From: Methylobacter tundripaludum
GTDB taxonomy: Bacteria > Pseudomonadota > Gammaproteobacteria > Methylococcales > Methylomonadaceae
Direction of reading: 5' to 3'
DNA: 64,000 nucleotides
Assembly: GCF_002934365.1 (NCBI RefSeq)
Contig: NZ_PTIY01000004.1
Coordinates: forward strand, 1-64,000
Part shown: positions 45,384-53,529 of the stretch, piece after piece
How positions within the stretch are numbered: the stretch's first letter is position 1
How the letters are laid out: each line of letters opens with the position of its first letter
Notes under the pieces: model-generated
Seen by the model: the letters and a program-made list of their open reading frames with translations, nothing else
Databases searched by the model: none
What the model was told of the DNA's origin: nothing
Position numbers and translations under genes: made by a program

Positions 45384-46883
45384 ATGTACGAACATTTAGA
45401 AACAGCTGAAAACCGGGACAGTTTAAAACGTGTCGTCGTCGATCCTGTCTCGCGCGTTGAAGGGCACGGCAAAGTCACTTTATTGCTGGACGAGGATAAT
45501 AAAGTCCAGCAAGCCCGATTGCATATCGTTGAGTTTCGAGGCTTCGAACGATTCATTCAAGGCAGGCCGTATTGGGAGCTGCCGGTTTTGGTGCAGCGTT
45601 TATGCGGCATCTGCCCGGTCAGCCATCATTTGGCCGCCGCCAAAGCCATAGACCAATTGGTCGGCATCGATCCTGCTTACCTGCCCGTTTCAGCGGACAA
45701 ATTAAGACGTTTGCTGCATTTCGGGCAAGTGATGCAATCCCATGCCCTGCATTTCTTTCACCTATCCAGCCCGGATTTATTGTTCGGCTTCGAAAGCGAC
45801 ATCAGCAAGCGTTCGATTGTTGCGGTGTTGGGCGAGTATCCCGACATCGGCGTACAGGGCGTAAAACTGCGCAAGTACGGCCAGGAAGTCATCCGCATGG
45901 TGTCAGGCAAACGTGTTCACGGCACCGGCGCGATTGCCGGCGGCATGAATAAATCGCTGACTAAAGCCGAGCGCGATTATCTTCTGGAAGATATAGACCA
46001 GATGATAGATTGGGCCGCGGGTTCCGTTGCGCTGATCAAGAAAGTGCATTGCTCCAATCTGCCTTATTACGATGAATTCGCGACCCTGCGCACCAATTAC
46101 CTGGGCTTGACCAAGCCGGACGGCGCTCTGGAGCTTTATCACGGCGGCATCCGCGCCAAGAATGAGCACGGCGAAACCATTATGGATCACATCGATTATT
46201 GCAAATATAACGATTATATCCATGAAGAAGTCCGCTCCTGGACCTACATGAAGTTCCCTTACCTGCTGTCGTTGGGGCAGGAAAAAGGTTGGTATCGGGT
46301 CGGGCCGTTGGCGCGGGTCAATAACTGCGAGTATATCGATACCCCGTTGGCGGAAGCCGCCCGCGTCGAATTTAAAGCGCACAGCGGCGAAGCGATGGTG
46401 CACAGCACTCTGGCGTTTCACTGGGCGCGCCTGATTGAAGTCCTGCATTGCGCGGAAAGCATTAAGGTGCTGCTCAATGACCCGGACATCATGGGCTCTG
46501 ATCTGGTCGCGCAAGGCGAAAAGCGTTATGAAGGCGTGGGCGTGATTGAAGCGCCGCGCGGCACCTTGTTCCACCACTATCAAGTCGATGAAAACGACAT
46601 CGTCACCAAAGCCAACCTGATCGTATCGACCACCAGCAACAACATGGCGATGAATGAGTCGGTACGGCAAGTGGCGGCGGAATACTTGTCAGGCCGCGAA
46701 CTGACCGAGCCGTTATTGAATAACCTGGAAGTAGCGATACGCGCTTACGATCCTTGTTTGTCCTGCGCGACCCATGCGGTAGGAAAAATGCCTCTGCAAC
46801 TTGAGTTGGTCGATGCCGAAGGTAAGTTGATCGACAAGTTGGTCAAACACAGTGACGGACAAATCGAGCGGGAACATGGCTAA
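45384..46883 (+). CDS. hoxH: NAD-reducing hydrogenase large subunit HoxH
   Basis: Catalytic [NiFe] subunit, 499 residues. Both nickel-binding Cys pairs are intact: the N-terminal R-L-CGIC-PVSHH (LVQRLCGICPVSHH, about residue 75) and the C-terminal DPCLSCATH (about 458-466). About 33 residues follow the final His (beginning AVGKMPLQLELVD), the extension that a maturation protease removes after nickel insertion; HoxW is encoded immediately downstream. hoxW overlaps by eight bases. Confidence 0.95.
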   Translation: MYEHLETAENRDSLKRVVVDPVSRVEGHGKVTLLLDEDNKVQQARLHIVEFRGFERFIQGRPYWELPVLVQRLCGICPVSHHLAAAKAIDQLVGIDPAYLPVSADKLRRLLHFGQVMQSHALHFFHLSSPDLLFGFESDISKRSIVAVLGEYPDIGVQGVKLRKYGQEVIRMVSGKRVHGTGAIAGGMNKSLTKAERDYLLEDIDQMIDWAAGSVALIKKVHCSNLPYYDEFATLRTNYLGLTKPDGALELYHGGIRAKNEHGETIMDHIDYCKYNDYIHEEVRSWTYMKFPYLLSLGQEKGWYRVGPLARVNNCEYIDTPLAEAARVEFKAHSGEAMVHSTLAFHWARLIEVLHCAESIKVLLNDPDIMGSDLVAQGEKRYEGVGVIEAPRGTLFHHYQVDENDIVTKANLIVSTTSNNMAMNESVRQVAAEYLSGRELTEPLLNNLEVAIRAYDPCLSCATHAVGKMPLQLELVDAEGKLIDKLVKHSDGQIEREHG

Positions 46884-47358
46884 ACCGGTTTTGCTGTTCG
46901 GTTACGGCAACCTCAGTCGCGGCGACGATGCGCTGGGGCCGTTGCTGCTGGCGTATGCAGAAAGGCATTGCGATCTGGATGACGTTGAAATACTGACCGA
47001 CTTCCAGCTGCAAATCGAACATGCATTGGATTTGGAAAACAGGCGCTTGGTGTTGTTTGTCGACGCGTCGGTAGCTTGCGTCAATGCGTTTGATTTTACC
47101 GTGTTGGAGCCGGTCAGGGACAAAAGCTATACGACTCACGCGATGAGCCCGGCGGCGGTTTTAGACGTGTACCAATCGATAAAAAAGCAAACACCGCCGC
47201 CGTGTTTTTTGCTGAGCATCAAAGCCGATAAATTTGAACTGGGCGACGGGTTAAGCGCAAATGCTGAAAATAATTTAGCCGAAGCCTGCCGGTTTGCTGA
47301 ACGTTTATTAAGCAATCCGGATCCTGTTTTTTGGCGGAAACAGGCGCGCCCCGCGTGA
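46876..47358 (+). CDS. hoxW: Hydrogenase maturation protease HoxW
   Basis: HyaD/HycI-type endopeptidase that trims the HoxH C-terminus, 160 residues from ATG 46876 (MAKPVLLFGYGNLSRGDDAL), overlapping the hoxH stop. Family motifs: FGYGNLSRGDDALGPLL with the metal-binding Asp, the second acidic site in ILTDFQLQIEHAL, VLFVDAS, and the conserved TTHAMSPAAVL-like region with the third ligand. No hypABCDEF genes are in the window, so these must be elsewhere. Confidence 0.9.
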   Translation: MAKPVLLFGYGNLSRGDDALGPLLLAYAERHCDLDDVEILTDFQLQIEHALDLENRRLVLFVDASVACVNAFDFTVLEPVRDKSYTTHAMSPAAVLDVYQSIKKQTPPPCFLLSIKADKFELGDGLSANAENNLAEACRFAERLLSNPDPVFWRKQARPA

Positions 47359-47375
47359 TTTGCATGCAGCTCGTA

Positions 47376-47780
47376 TTATTTTCTTTCCTTCAGTAAATCC
47401 CGGATTTCGGTTAATAACAGTTCTTCCCTGGAAGATTCCGGCAGTGCTGCTGGCGCTACGGGTTCTTTTTTATTCAGGCTGTTGATGAACTTTATTGCGA
47501 TGAAAATAACAAAGGCAATAATCGTGAAATCAACCAGGGACTGAATAAAGTTACCGTAATTAAGCGTTACGGCAGGCGCATCCCCGGCAGCTTCCTTGAT
47601 CGTAAATGCCAGTTTGGTAAAGTCTACCCCGCCAATTAATACGCCAATCGGCGGCATGAATACGTCGGCGACTAAAGATGAAATAATCTTGCCGAAGGCG
47701 GTGCCGACGATGATGCCTACGGCCATGTCAATCGCGTTGCCCTTGATGGCAAATTCTTTAAACTCCTGCAACATTCCCAT
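47376..47780 (-). CDS. mscL: Large-conductance mechanosensitive channel MscL
   Basis: Emergency osmotic-release channel, 134 residues from ATG 47780 ([20 protein letters not shown]). Two transmembrane helices: TM1 about 15-45 ([19 protein letters not shown]) and TM2 about 75-100 ([20 protein letters not shown]), with the periplasmic loop between and the C-terminal helix [14 protein letters not shown]. The upstream-open frame was rejected because the family begins at this Met. Convergent with hoxW. Confidence 0.95.
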   Translation of the reverse strand: MGMLQEFKEFAIKGNAIDMAVGIIVGTAFGKIISSLVADVFMPPIGVLIGGVDFTKLAFTIKEAAGDAPAVTLNYGNFIQSLVDFTIIAFVIFIAIKFINSLNKKEPVAPAALPESSREELLLTEIRDLLKERK

Positions 47781-47901
47781 ATCGATCACCTTAAATGATT
47801 GGTTGAGTTCGCGGCCTGCGCTTTGTTTGCGCCTCCAGGCGGTAAGCCTGGAGGACAAGCGAGAATAAGACGGTTCCTGATTAAAACTCCCTGTATTCGT
47901 T

Positions 47902-48228
47902 TTATTTTTTATGTTGCTGGCGGTGTTCCATCATTTGAGCGTGGTGCGCCTTCATCAGATCCAATTGCTGGTTTTTTAACGTTTCTTTTTTGGCGGGATC
48001 TTTCTCTGACAAAATCTGATTCGAGAGGTCATGCATCTGCAACATGTGGTCCTGCATGGCGCGCATATGCGCATTTTTTTGTTCTTCAGTCATGCCCATC
48101 CCCATGCCCTGATGCGTTCCCATTTCTTTTGCCGGTTCGGCGGCTTTTTGCGGTTCCGCAGCGGAACTTGCCATGCTTAACGGAAGCAACAGTAACAAAA
48201 CAGCGATTGATTTATATAAATGTTTCAT
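47902..48228 (-). CDS. Small Met/His-rich periplasmic protein
   Basis: A 108-residue exported protein. The signal peptide is [20 protein letters not shown] with cleavage near SSAAEP; ATG 48228 has SD AAGGTG eight bases upstream. The mature part is very rich in Met, His, Gln and Lys ([14 protein letters not shown], then [18 protein letters not shown]) and predicted helical, with some resemblance to Spy/CpxP-type or metal-binding periplasmic proteins. I cannot name a family. Metal (copper or nickel) or chaperone function is inference. Confidence 0.75.
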   Translation of the reverse strand: MKHLYKSIAVLLLLLPLSMASSAAEPQKAAEPAKEMGTHQGMGMGMTEEQKNAHMRAMQDHMLQMHDLSNQILSEKDPAKKETLKNQQLDLMKAHHAQMMEHRQQHKK

Positions 48229-48431
48229 TGGAATCACCTTTATTGGGTTGGTTGAAAATCCATTGTAGGTGAAATTAAAGTCCTGTTGGAATAAAAATGT
48301 TGTTAGTGAGGAATGGCGCGCAATGCGGTTTTTTATGTGCGTAACATCAGTTATGTGTTTATTTTATATCAATGGCTTAAATTGTCTTGGCGGCGGCCTT
48401 AGCAGGATTTGATTGCGCAGGCAAAGCAAAA

Positions 48432-51400
48432 TTACAATGGCGATTTTTTCAGTAAACTCTGTTTAAATTCATCGGCGGAAACCGGTTTGCCGAACAAGTA
48501 GCCTTGGAATACCTGGCACCCGAAACTTGCCAGATATTCGCGTTGAATTTCGGTTTCAACGCCCTCGGCAATAACGTTAAGGGTCAGGTTTTTTCCTAGA
48601 GCCAGAATAGTTCGGATAATAGCCGAGTCATGTTTGTTAAAAGCCATATTTCTGACGAATGATTGGTCTATTTTCAGCTGTTCCAGGGGGAGTTTTTGCA
48701 AATAAGACAGAGAGGAATAACCGGTACCGAAATCATCCATCGAAAAATTGACTCCTAGGTCCCTGACGGCATGCATTTTAGCAATCGTGTCTTCGACATT
48801 ATCGAGGATGACGGACTCCGTAATCTCCAATTTGAGCCGGGCGGGGTTGACCCCGGTTTCTGCTAATAATGTACTCACTTGCGCCACAAAATCAGCCTGA
48901 CTGAGTTGTCGGCTGCTGATATTTACCGCCAACCTCAGCATGCGGGTTTCAGGGTGTTTTGCCCAGTCAACCAACGTTTTACAGCCTTGTTTCAATACCC
49001 AGTGGCCAATAGGCAGAATTAGGCCCGTTTCTTCTGCGAGCGGAATAAATTCGGCGGGAGGAATCATGCCGCGTTCAGCCTGATTCCAACGTATCAGCGC
49101 CTCCGCTCCGACCGGTTGCCCTGATGCATCGACTTGCACCTGATAGTGCAGGATCAATTCATTCCGCTCCAGCGCATTGCGCAAATCGGATTCTAACGAT
49201 GCGCGAAAGTTTAAAGTTTCCTGCATTTCGGGAATAAAAGCGCGTATCACATTTCGTCCGGCTTGCTTAGCCTGATACATGGCCAGATCGGCGCGTTTAA
49301 GCAGTTCTTCGCTGCTGGTTTCGTGGCCAAGAAACAGTACAAAGCCAATGCTGCCGGTAGAATAGTGTTCAATAAAAGACTCCGGTTTAGTTTCGACCGC
49401 CAGGGATGGCGGGAGTGCCGCAGCGGGTAGGGAACCGGCGCGGTCGACCGCCAGGGATGGCGGGAGTGTCGCAGCGGGTAGGGAGCCGGCGCGGTCGAGG
49501 TTGGTCTTCAATATGTAGAATTCAGCCAGATTATTACGAATTTTCTCGGCAATTGTGTGGGCTTGGATGGCGGCCGCCATCTCCTGTTCATCGAGAAATT
49601 CCAGCATAATCACAAATTCATCGCCGCCAAGGCGGGCCACAGTATCGACATCCCGCACACAGCTTTGCAATCGCCGTCCCACCTCAATCAGCAGTTGATC
49701 GCCCCGGTCATGGCCCAGCGTATCGTTAAGCGTTTTGAAATTATCAAGATCGAGGAACATTAACGCGCCGTGAGTCTTGCTACGATGGCTGGTGTTCAGC
49801 GCCAGATTGAGCCGGTCGAACAGCAACGTGCGGTTGGGGAGCTTGGTCAGGGAGTCGTAGTAAGCCAGATTTTTGATGTGCTCTTCATCGGCCTTGCGTT
49901 GGCTAATGTCGGTGAAGGTGTCTACATAGTTGATAACCAAGCCTTCAGGATTGGTGATAGCGGTTATGCATAGCCATACGGGGTAGACCTCGCCATTTTT
50001 TCTTTTATTCCAGATTTCGCCTTGCCAGTATTTATCGCGATTGATGTTCTTCCACATGGCGGCATAGAATTCATTGTCCTGCCGATCGGCATTGAGCATG
50101 TCCGCGGATTTACCGATAACCTCGTCGGCACTGTAGCCGGTTAGCTCGGTAAACGATTTGTTAACGCGTAAAATATTATTATCGGCGTCGGTGACAAATA
50201 TGCCCTCCTGAGACTCAAACGCCGCCGCCGCAATGCGTAGCTCATGTTCGGCCTTGAGCCGTAGCTTTTCACGGTCGAAATTGTCCAGCGCATAGGAAAG
50301 ATCATCGGTCAGTCCGCGCATCAAGTCAATCAGGTCCGGGGTAAAGTAGTCTCGTTCCTCGGCGTAGACGGCAATAGCGCCGATGCAGCGACCGCCACGC
50401 ATTAGCGGGAATGCCGCCGACGAGTTGATGTGTTCTGCAATCGCCATCGGGCGCCAGGGTAAAGTCTTGGCTTCATCAAGGAAGTTATTAAGAATTTTCG
50501 GTGCACCTTGCCGGATTGCCTCCGCCATAGGTCCTCGTCCTTCCGGCAATGACTCGTCGACAGAGACCTGGATGTTCCTGAGATAGCTGGAATTGGGGTG
50601 GCTGACGGCTACCGGGCGCACCCAGCCGTCCGTTTCGGTTATGCCCACCCAGACCAGTTTAAACGCAACATGACTGACGATGATCCGGCATACCTCGGTC
50701 AGCAGTTTAATTTCGTCCGATTCACGCACAATGATATCGGCGCTCTGGGTCCATGCGGCGTACAGATGGTTTACCCGCTCCCGCTGCAGTTCGGAATTGG
50801 ACAGCGCATCCAGCATTTGGTTAAAACCGTGCGCGAGTACGCCAACCTCATCGTCACCGGAAATATGCGCCCGGACATTAAGGCGTCCCCGTTCGACCTC
50901 TGCGGCTACCCGCATCAGGTGATGCAATCTTCTTGTTAGTCTTCGCGCCAACAGTATTGCGGCAATCAATATCGCCAGGGCTGCAAGTGCTATAAAATTT
51001 ACGCCCACGATCACAACGGAGTGAAGGTTGGCATTGACCCCGTTCATCGTCATGCTTACCCGCGCCCAGCCGACGTGACGCTGCCCGGCCATTACGGGGG
51101 CGGCAATTTCAATTTGACGCGTATTGGCGAGCAACACTTGGGTTTTTGGCGGGGAACTTAACAGTTTTTGATGCAAGGCGTCGGTAACGAACAGTCCTGC
51201 CTCGCTTGGCCGCGTAGAACTCAGCACTTCGCCGCGCAACGATAAAATATAGGCCCGTTCGAGATCGGGCAATCCGGCAAAGCCTTGTAGCACTTCCTTT
51301 AATCCCGCAATATCGTTGGCGAGCACCCATGATGTGCTGCTGCCGGCCAGCGATACGGCCAAGGAGTTGCTTTGCTGGATGGCGGCGCTATAAAGAAAAT

Positions 51401-51515
51401 TGCGTTGCCGCTCGAATAGCATGCCGGCAAGCCCTATCATCAAGATTAGCGCAACACCGCCGAATGACCAGGCTAACTGATGCCGAATTGAACCACTGAA
51501 AAAAGTGTAGCGCAT
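48432..51515 (-). CDS. Membrane GGDEF-EAL cyclic-di-GMP protein with HAMP, GAF and PAS domains
   Basis: A 1027-residue signalling protein. Layout: TM1 (about 14-33), periplasmic sensor region (35-165), TM2 (166-190), HAMP (190-243), GAF (about 260-415), PAS (about 425-545), GGDEF (about 550-735, intact RLGGDEFVIML) and EAL (about 750-1020, intact EALIRWNQ, ITESVILDN, DDFGTGYSSL, KIDQSF and EGVETE). Both catalytic signatures look active. Near residues 672-706 the GGDEF domain carries two tandem 17-residue repeats (DRAGSLPAATLPPSLAV and a near copy) encoded by a dispersed-repeat insertion. It is 16 bases downstream of a PhnD-like binding-protein gene. Confidence 0.92.
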   Translation of the reverse strand: MRYTFFSGSIRHQLAWSFGGVALILMIGLAGMLFERQRNFLYSAAIQQSNSLAVSLAGSSTSWVLANDIAGLKEVLQGFAGLPDLERAYILSLRGEVLSSTRPSEAGLFVTDALHQKLLSSPPKTQVLLANTRQIEIAAPVMAGQRHVGWARVSMTMNGVNANLHSVVIVGVNFIALAALAILIAAILLARRLTRRLHHLMRVAAEVERGRLNVRAHISGDDEVGVLAHGFNQMLDALSNSELQRERVNHLYAAWTQSADIIVRESDEIKLLTEVCRIIVSHVAFKLVWVGITETDGWVRPVAVSHPNSSYLRNIQVSVDESLPEGRGPMAEAIRQGAPKILNNFLDEAKTLPWRPMAIAEHINSSAAFPLMRGGRCIGAIAVYAEERDYFTPDLIDLMRGLTDDLSYALDNFDREKLRLKAEHELRIAAAAFESQEGIFVTDADNNILRVNKSFTELTGYSADEVIGKSADMLNADRQDNEFYAAMWKNINRDKYWQGEIWNKRKNGEVYPVWLCITAITNPEGLVINYVDTFTDISQRKADEEHIKNLAYYDSLTKLPNRTLLFDRLNLALNTSHRSKTHGALMFLDLDNFKTLNDTLGHDRGDQLLIEVGRRLQSCVRDVDTVARLGGDEFVIMLEFLDEQEMAAAIQAHTIAEKIRNNLAEFYILKTNLDRAGSLPAATLPPSLAVDRAGSLPAAALPPSLAVETKPESFIEHYSTGSIGFVLFLGHETSSEELLKRADLAMYQAKQAGRNVIRAFIPEMQETLNFRASLESDLRNALERNELILHYQVQVDASGQPVGAEALIRWNQAERGMIPPAEFIPLAEETGLILPIGHWVLKQGCKTLVDWAKHPETRMLRLAVNISSRQLSQADFVAQVSTLLAETGVNPARLKLEITESVILDNVEDTIAKMHAVRDLGVNFSMDDFGTGYSSLSYLQKLPLEQLKIDQSFVRNMAFNKHDSAIIRTILALGKNLTLNVIAEGVETEIQREYLASFGCQVFQGYLFGKPVSADEFKQSLLKKSPL
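49396..49500. repeat. In-frame tandem pair of a 51-bp dispersed repeat inside the GGDEF coding region
   Basis: Two near-identical 51-bp units begin CGACCGCCAGGGATGGCGGG and end GGCGCGGT; each starts GACCGC and closes GCGGTC, a palindromic outline. Because 51 is a multiple of three, the frame survives and 34 residues are added. The core CCAGGGATGG is the reverse complement of the CCATCCCTGG core seen before ftsW and at the ribF end. Confidence 0.85.
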
Positions 51516-51531
51516 TATGTCCCGGTTACGA

Positions 51532-52584
51532 TTAGTCGGCCTTATCTAAAGGCCGCACTGTTTTGATAAAGGTCTCAATAAAAGTCTGAACCGGTCCATA
51601 ACTGTCGTCATTGGCCGGTTCAAAACGGGTAACCGGAATACGCGCCAGCATTTCCCGGCCTTGCGGATGACGGTCTAGGCTAAACAGCAGTTTGGCGAAT
51701 TTGTCGGTCAGCTCTGCCGGCAGGCCTTTACGCATCACCCAGCCGTTATTTTGCAGGGATTCGGTTTGCCATTTGACTTCGAGCTGGTCGGCTAACTGGG
51801 GGTTTTCCTTGCAGAATGTTTTCCAGGGCGCCGGCCAGGTTGCTCCAGCTGCGACATGGCCGAGCAACACGTTAATGATCGAAGACTCCTGCGAACCGAC
51901 ATAGCGGTTTTCGATGTCGCGGTTAATATCAAGGCCGTGGGTATGCAGATAATGCTGGGGCATCATCGTAGCCGCCAGCGCAGTCGGCGCCGGGTAGGAG
52001 ACGGCCTTGCCCTTGAGGTCTGCAACGGTATTAATGCCGCTGTCGCGGCGCACCAGAATGATGCCGCGAAAATCATCGTCATCGGCCATCTTGCCAAACA
52101 CGCGATAGCCATGCTTAAGCGAGTTGACAGTCTGATAAGGATTCGGCATCGCAAAATCAAAGTGTCCGCTGTAAAGCTTTCTGTCAAATTCATCATAGTC
52201 GCGCGACGCTTCCAGGATGAAATCGGCTTCGGGTATGTTGGCGTTAAGGAAATCGACAATGGGGGCGTAAACCTCAAATAAGCGCTTGGGGTTATGCAGG
52301 GGATGGATGCCGATTACATATTTAGTCCGTTTAAATGGGCTTTGCGGCCTGAAACTGGGTTCATAAATGTCGTCGGCTTTCTGGTTCCAGCCAGCAAAAA
52401 ACGCTAAATCCAGTAATAAATTCCACCCTTTTGGGGTGGCGGTTTCTTGGTGTTCGGCATTATTTATCGATGTTCGGCTGGCTTGGCTTGGGTTTTCCCA
52501 TGTAGGGGCGTCTGCATAAACGGTCAAGTTAGGGAGCAGCAGTATTATGAGGCCATATCGGCGTAAAATTTCAATCATTAACAA
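51532..52584 (-). CDS. PhnD-like periplasmic substrate-binding protein
   Basis: A 350-residue exported protein with signal peptide (about 1-25, ending TVYADA) and a phosphate/phosphonate-type (PhnD/SsuA) binding domain from about residue 75: YVIGIHPLHNPKRLFEVYAP, FAMPNPYQTVNSLKHGYRV, and VRRDSGINTVADLKGKAVS with the typical AAGATWPAPWKTF region. No ABC permease or ATPase follows; a GGDEF-EAL membrane protein lies 16 bases downstream. It probably acts as a sensing partner of that protein, as PhnD-type sensors do for some signalling proteins. The ligand is unknown. Confidence 0.85.
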   Translation of the reverse strand: MLMIEILRRYGLIILLLPNLTVYADAPTWENPSQASRTSINNAEHQETATPKGWNLLLDLAFFAGWNQKADDIYEPSFRPQSPFKRTKYVIGIHPLHNPKRLFEVYAPIVDFLNANIPEADFILEASRDYDEFDRKLYSGHFDFAMPNPYQTVNSLKHGYRVFGKMADDDDFRGIILVRRDSGINTVADLKGKAVSYPAPTALAATMMPQHYLHTHGLDINRDIENRYVGSQESSIINVLLGHVAAGATWPAPWKTFCKENPQLADQLEVKWQTESLQNNGWVMRKGLPAELTDKFAKLLFSLDRHPQGREMLARIPVTRFEPANDDSYGPVQTFIETFIKTVRPLDKAD

Positions 52585-52801
52585 GATGAAGTTCTGCGGC
52601 TGAGGTCGAGGCTACGGTAAGCTGTAAAAGATCTTAACACGTATCAAGGCTGGCTGGAATGATACCCGTAATAGCTGGGTTTTGGAATTCTTTTGGCGAA
52701 CGCGCATTCATTTGGCCGTGACAATAAGCAATTTTTTTTGTCATAAAAGGGTAATATGTCATTCGGTAAAATACCCCGTTTATTCTTATCTTAATTTGAT
52801 T

Positions 52802-53524
52802 ATGTCTAATTTAAATATTCTCGTTGTTGAAGATGAAGACGCCATCAGAGAGATGTTGATGATGGTGCTTGAGCAGGCCGGTTTTAGGTCGATCGCGGCA
52901 GCGGACGCGGAAGAAGCGCAAAAATTCCTTGATGAAGCTTTGCCGGACTTGATTCTGTTGGACTGGATGTTGCCCGGGGTCAGCGGTGTCGAATGGGCCA
53001 GGCGTTTAAAAAAGGATCCCATGTACCGGGATCTGCCTATTATTTTGTTGACGGCGCGAGGCGAGGAAGAGGACAAGGTGAGGGGCTTGGAAATCGGTGC
53101 AGACGATTATATGACCAAACCCTTTTCACCGAAGGAGCTGGTGGCGCGTATCCGCGCCGTTTTACGCAGAAGCGGAAAAATAAACGACCTGGCGCAAATC
53201 ACCTTGGGCGATCTGACCCTGGATACCGAGCAGCACCGGCTCAGTATCGGCGACAAACAATTGGATGTGAGTCCGACCGAGTTTCGCTTAATGCAGTTCT
53301 TTATGACCCATCCCGACAAGGTATTCAACCGTACTCAATTGCTGGATCAAGTCTGGGGGCGTAGCGTATACATTGAAGAACGTACCGTTGACGTGCATAT
53401 ACGCAGGTTGCGTAAAATTCTGGGCGAACACGGCCGCGAGGATTTGGTTCAAACCGTGCGCGGTTTCGGCTACCGGTTTTCAGTGGGGGATTCGTCAACC
53501 GCTCCTACCGTCATGGCGTCGTAA
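52802..53524 (+). CDS. phoB: Phosphate regulon response regulator PhoB
   Basis: A 240-residue OmpR/PhoB-family regulator. Start chosen at ATG 52802 (MSNLNILVVEDEDAIREML); the frame is open 40 codons upstream but the family begins here. Receiver domain: acidic pocket EDED, phospho-acceptor Asp in DLILLDWMLPGVSG, Lys in MTKPFSPKEL. Winged-helix domain from about 135 (ITLGDLTLDTEQHRLS to RTVDVHIRRLRKIL). It is followed after five bases by phoR. Confidence 0.94.
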   Translation: MSNLNILVVEDEDAIREMLMMVLEQAGFRSIAAADAEEAQKFLDEALPDLILLDWMLPGVSGVEWARRLKKDPMYRDLPIILLTARGEEEDKVRGLEIGADDYMTKPFSPKELVARIRAVLRRSGKINDLAQITLGDLTLDTEQHRLSIGDKQLDVSPTEFRLMQFFMTHPDKVFNRTQLLDQVWGRSVYIEERTVDVHIRRLRKILGEHGREDLVQTVRGFGYRFSVGDSSTAPTVMAS

Positions 53525-53529
53525 CCTAT

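Noticed and set aside
52737-52764. Possible Pho box upstream of phoB (two TGTCAT motifs)
   Set aside because: The two motifs (52739-52744 and 52757-52762) start 18 bases apart, not the 11-base period of Pho boxes, so support is weak.
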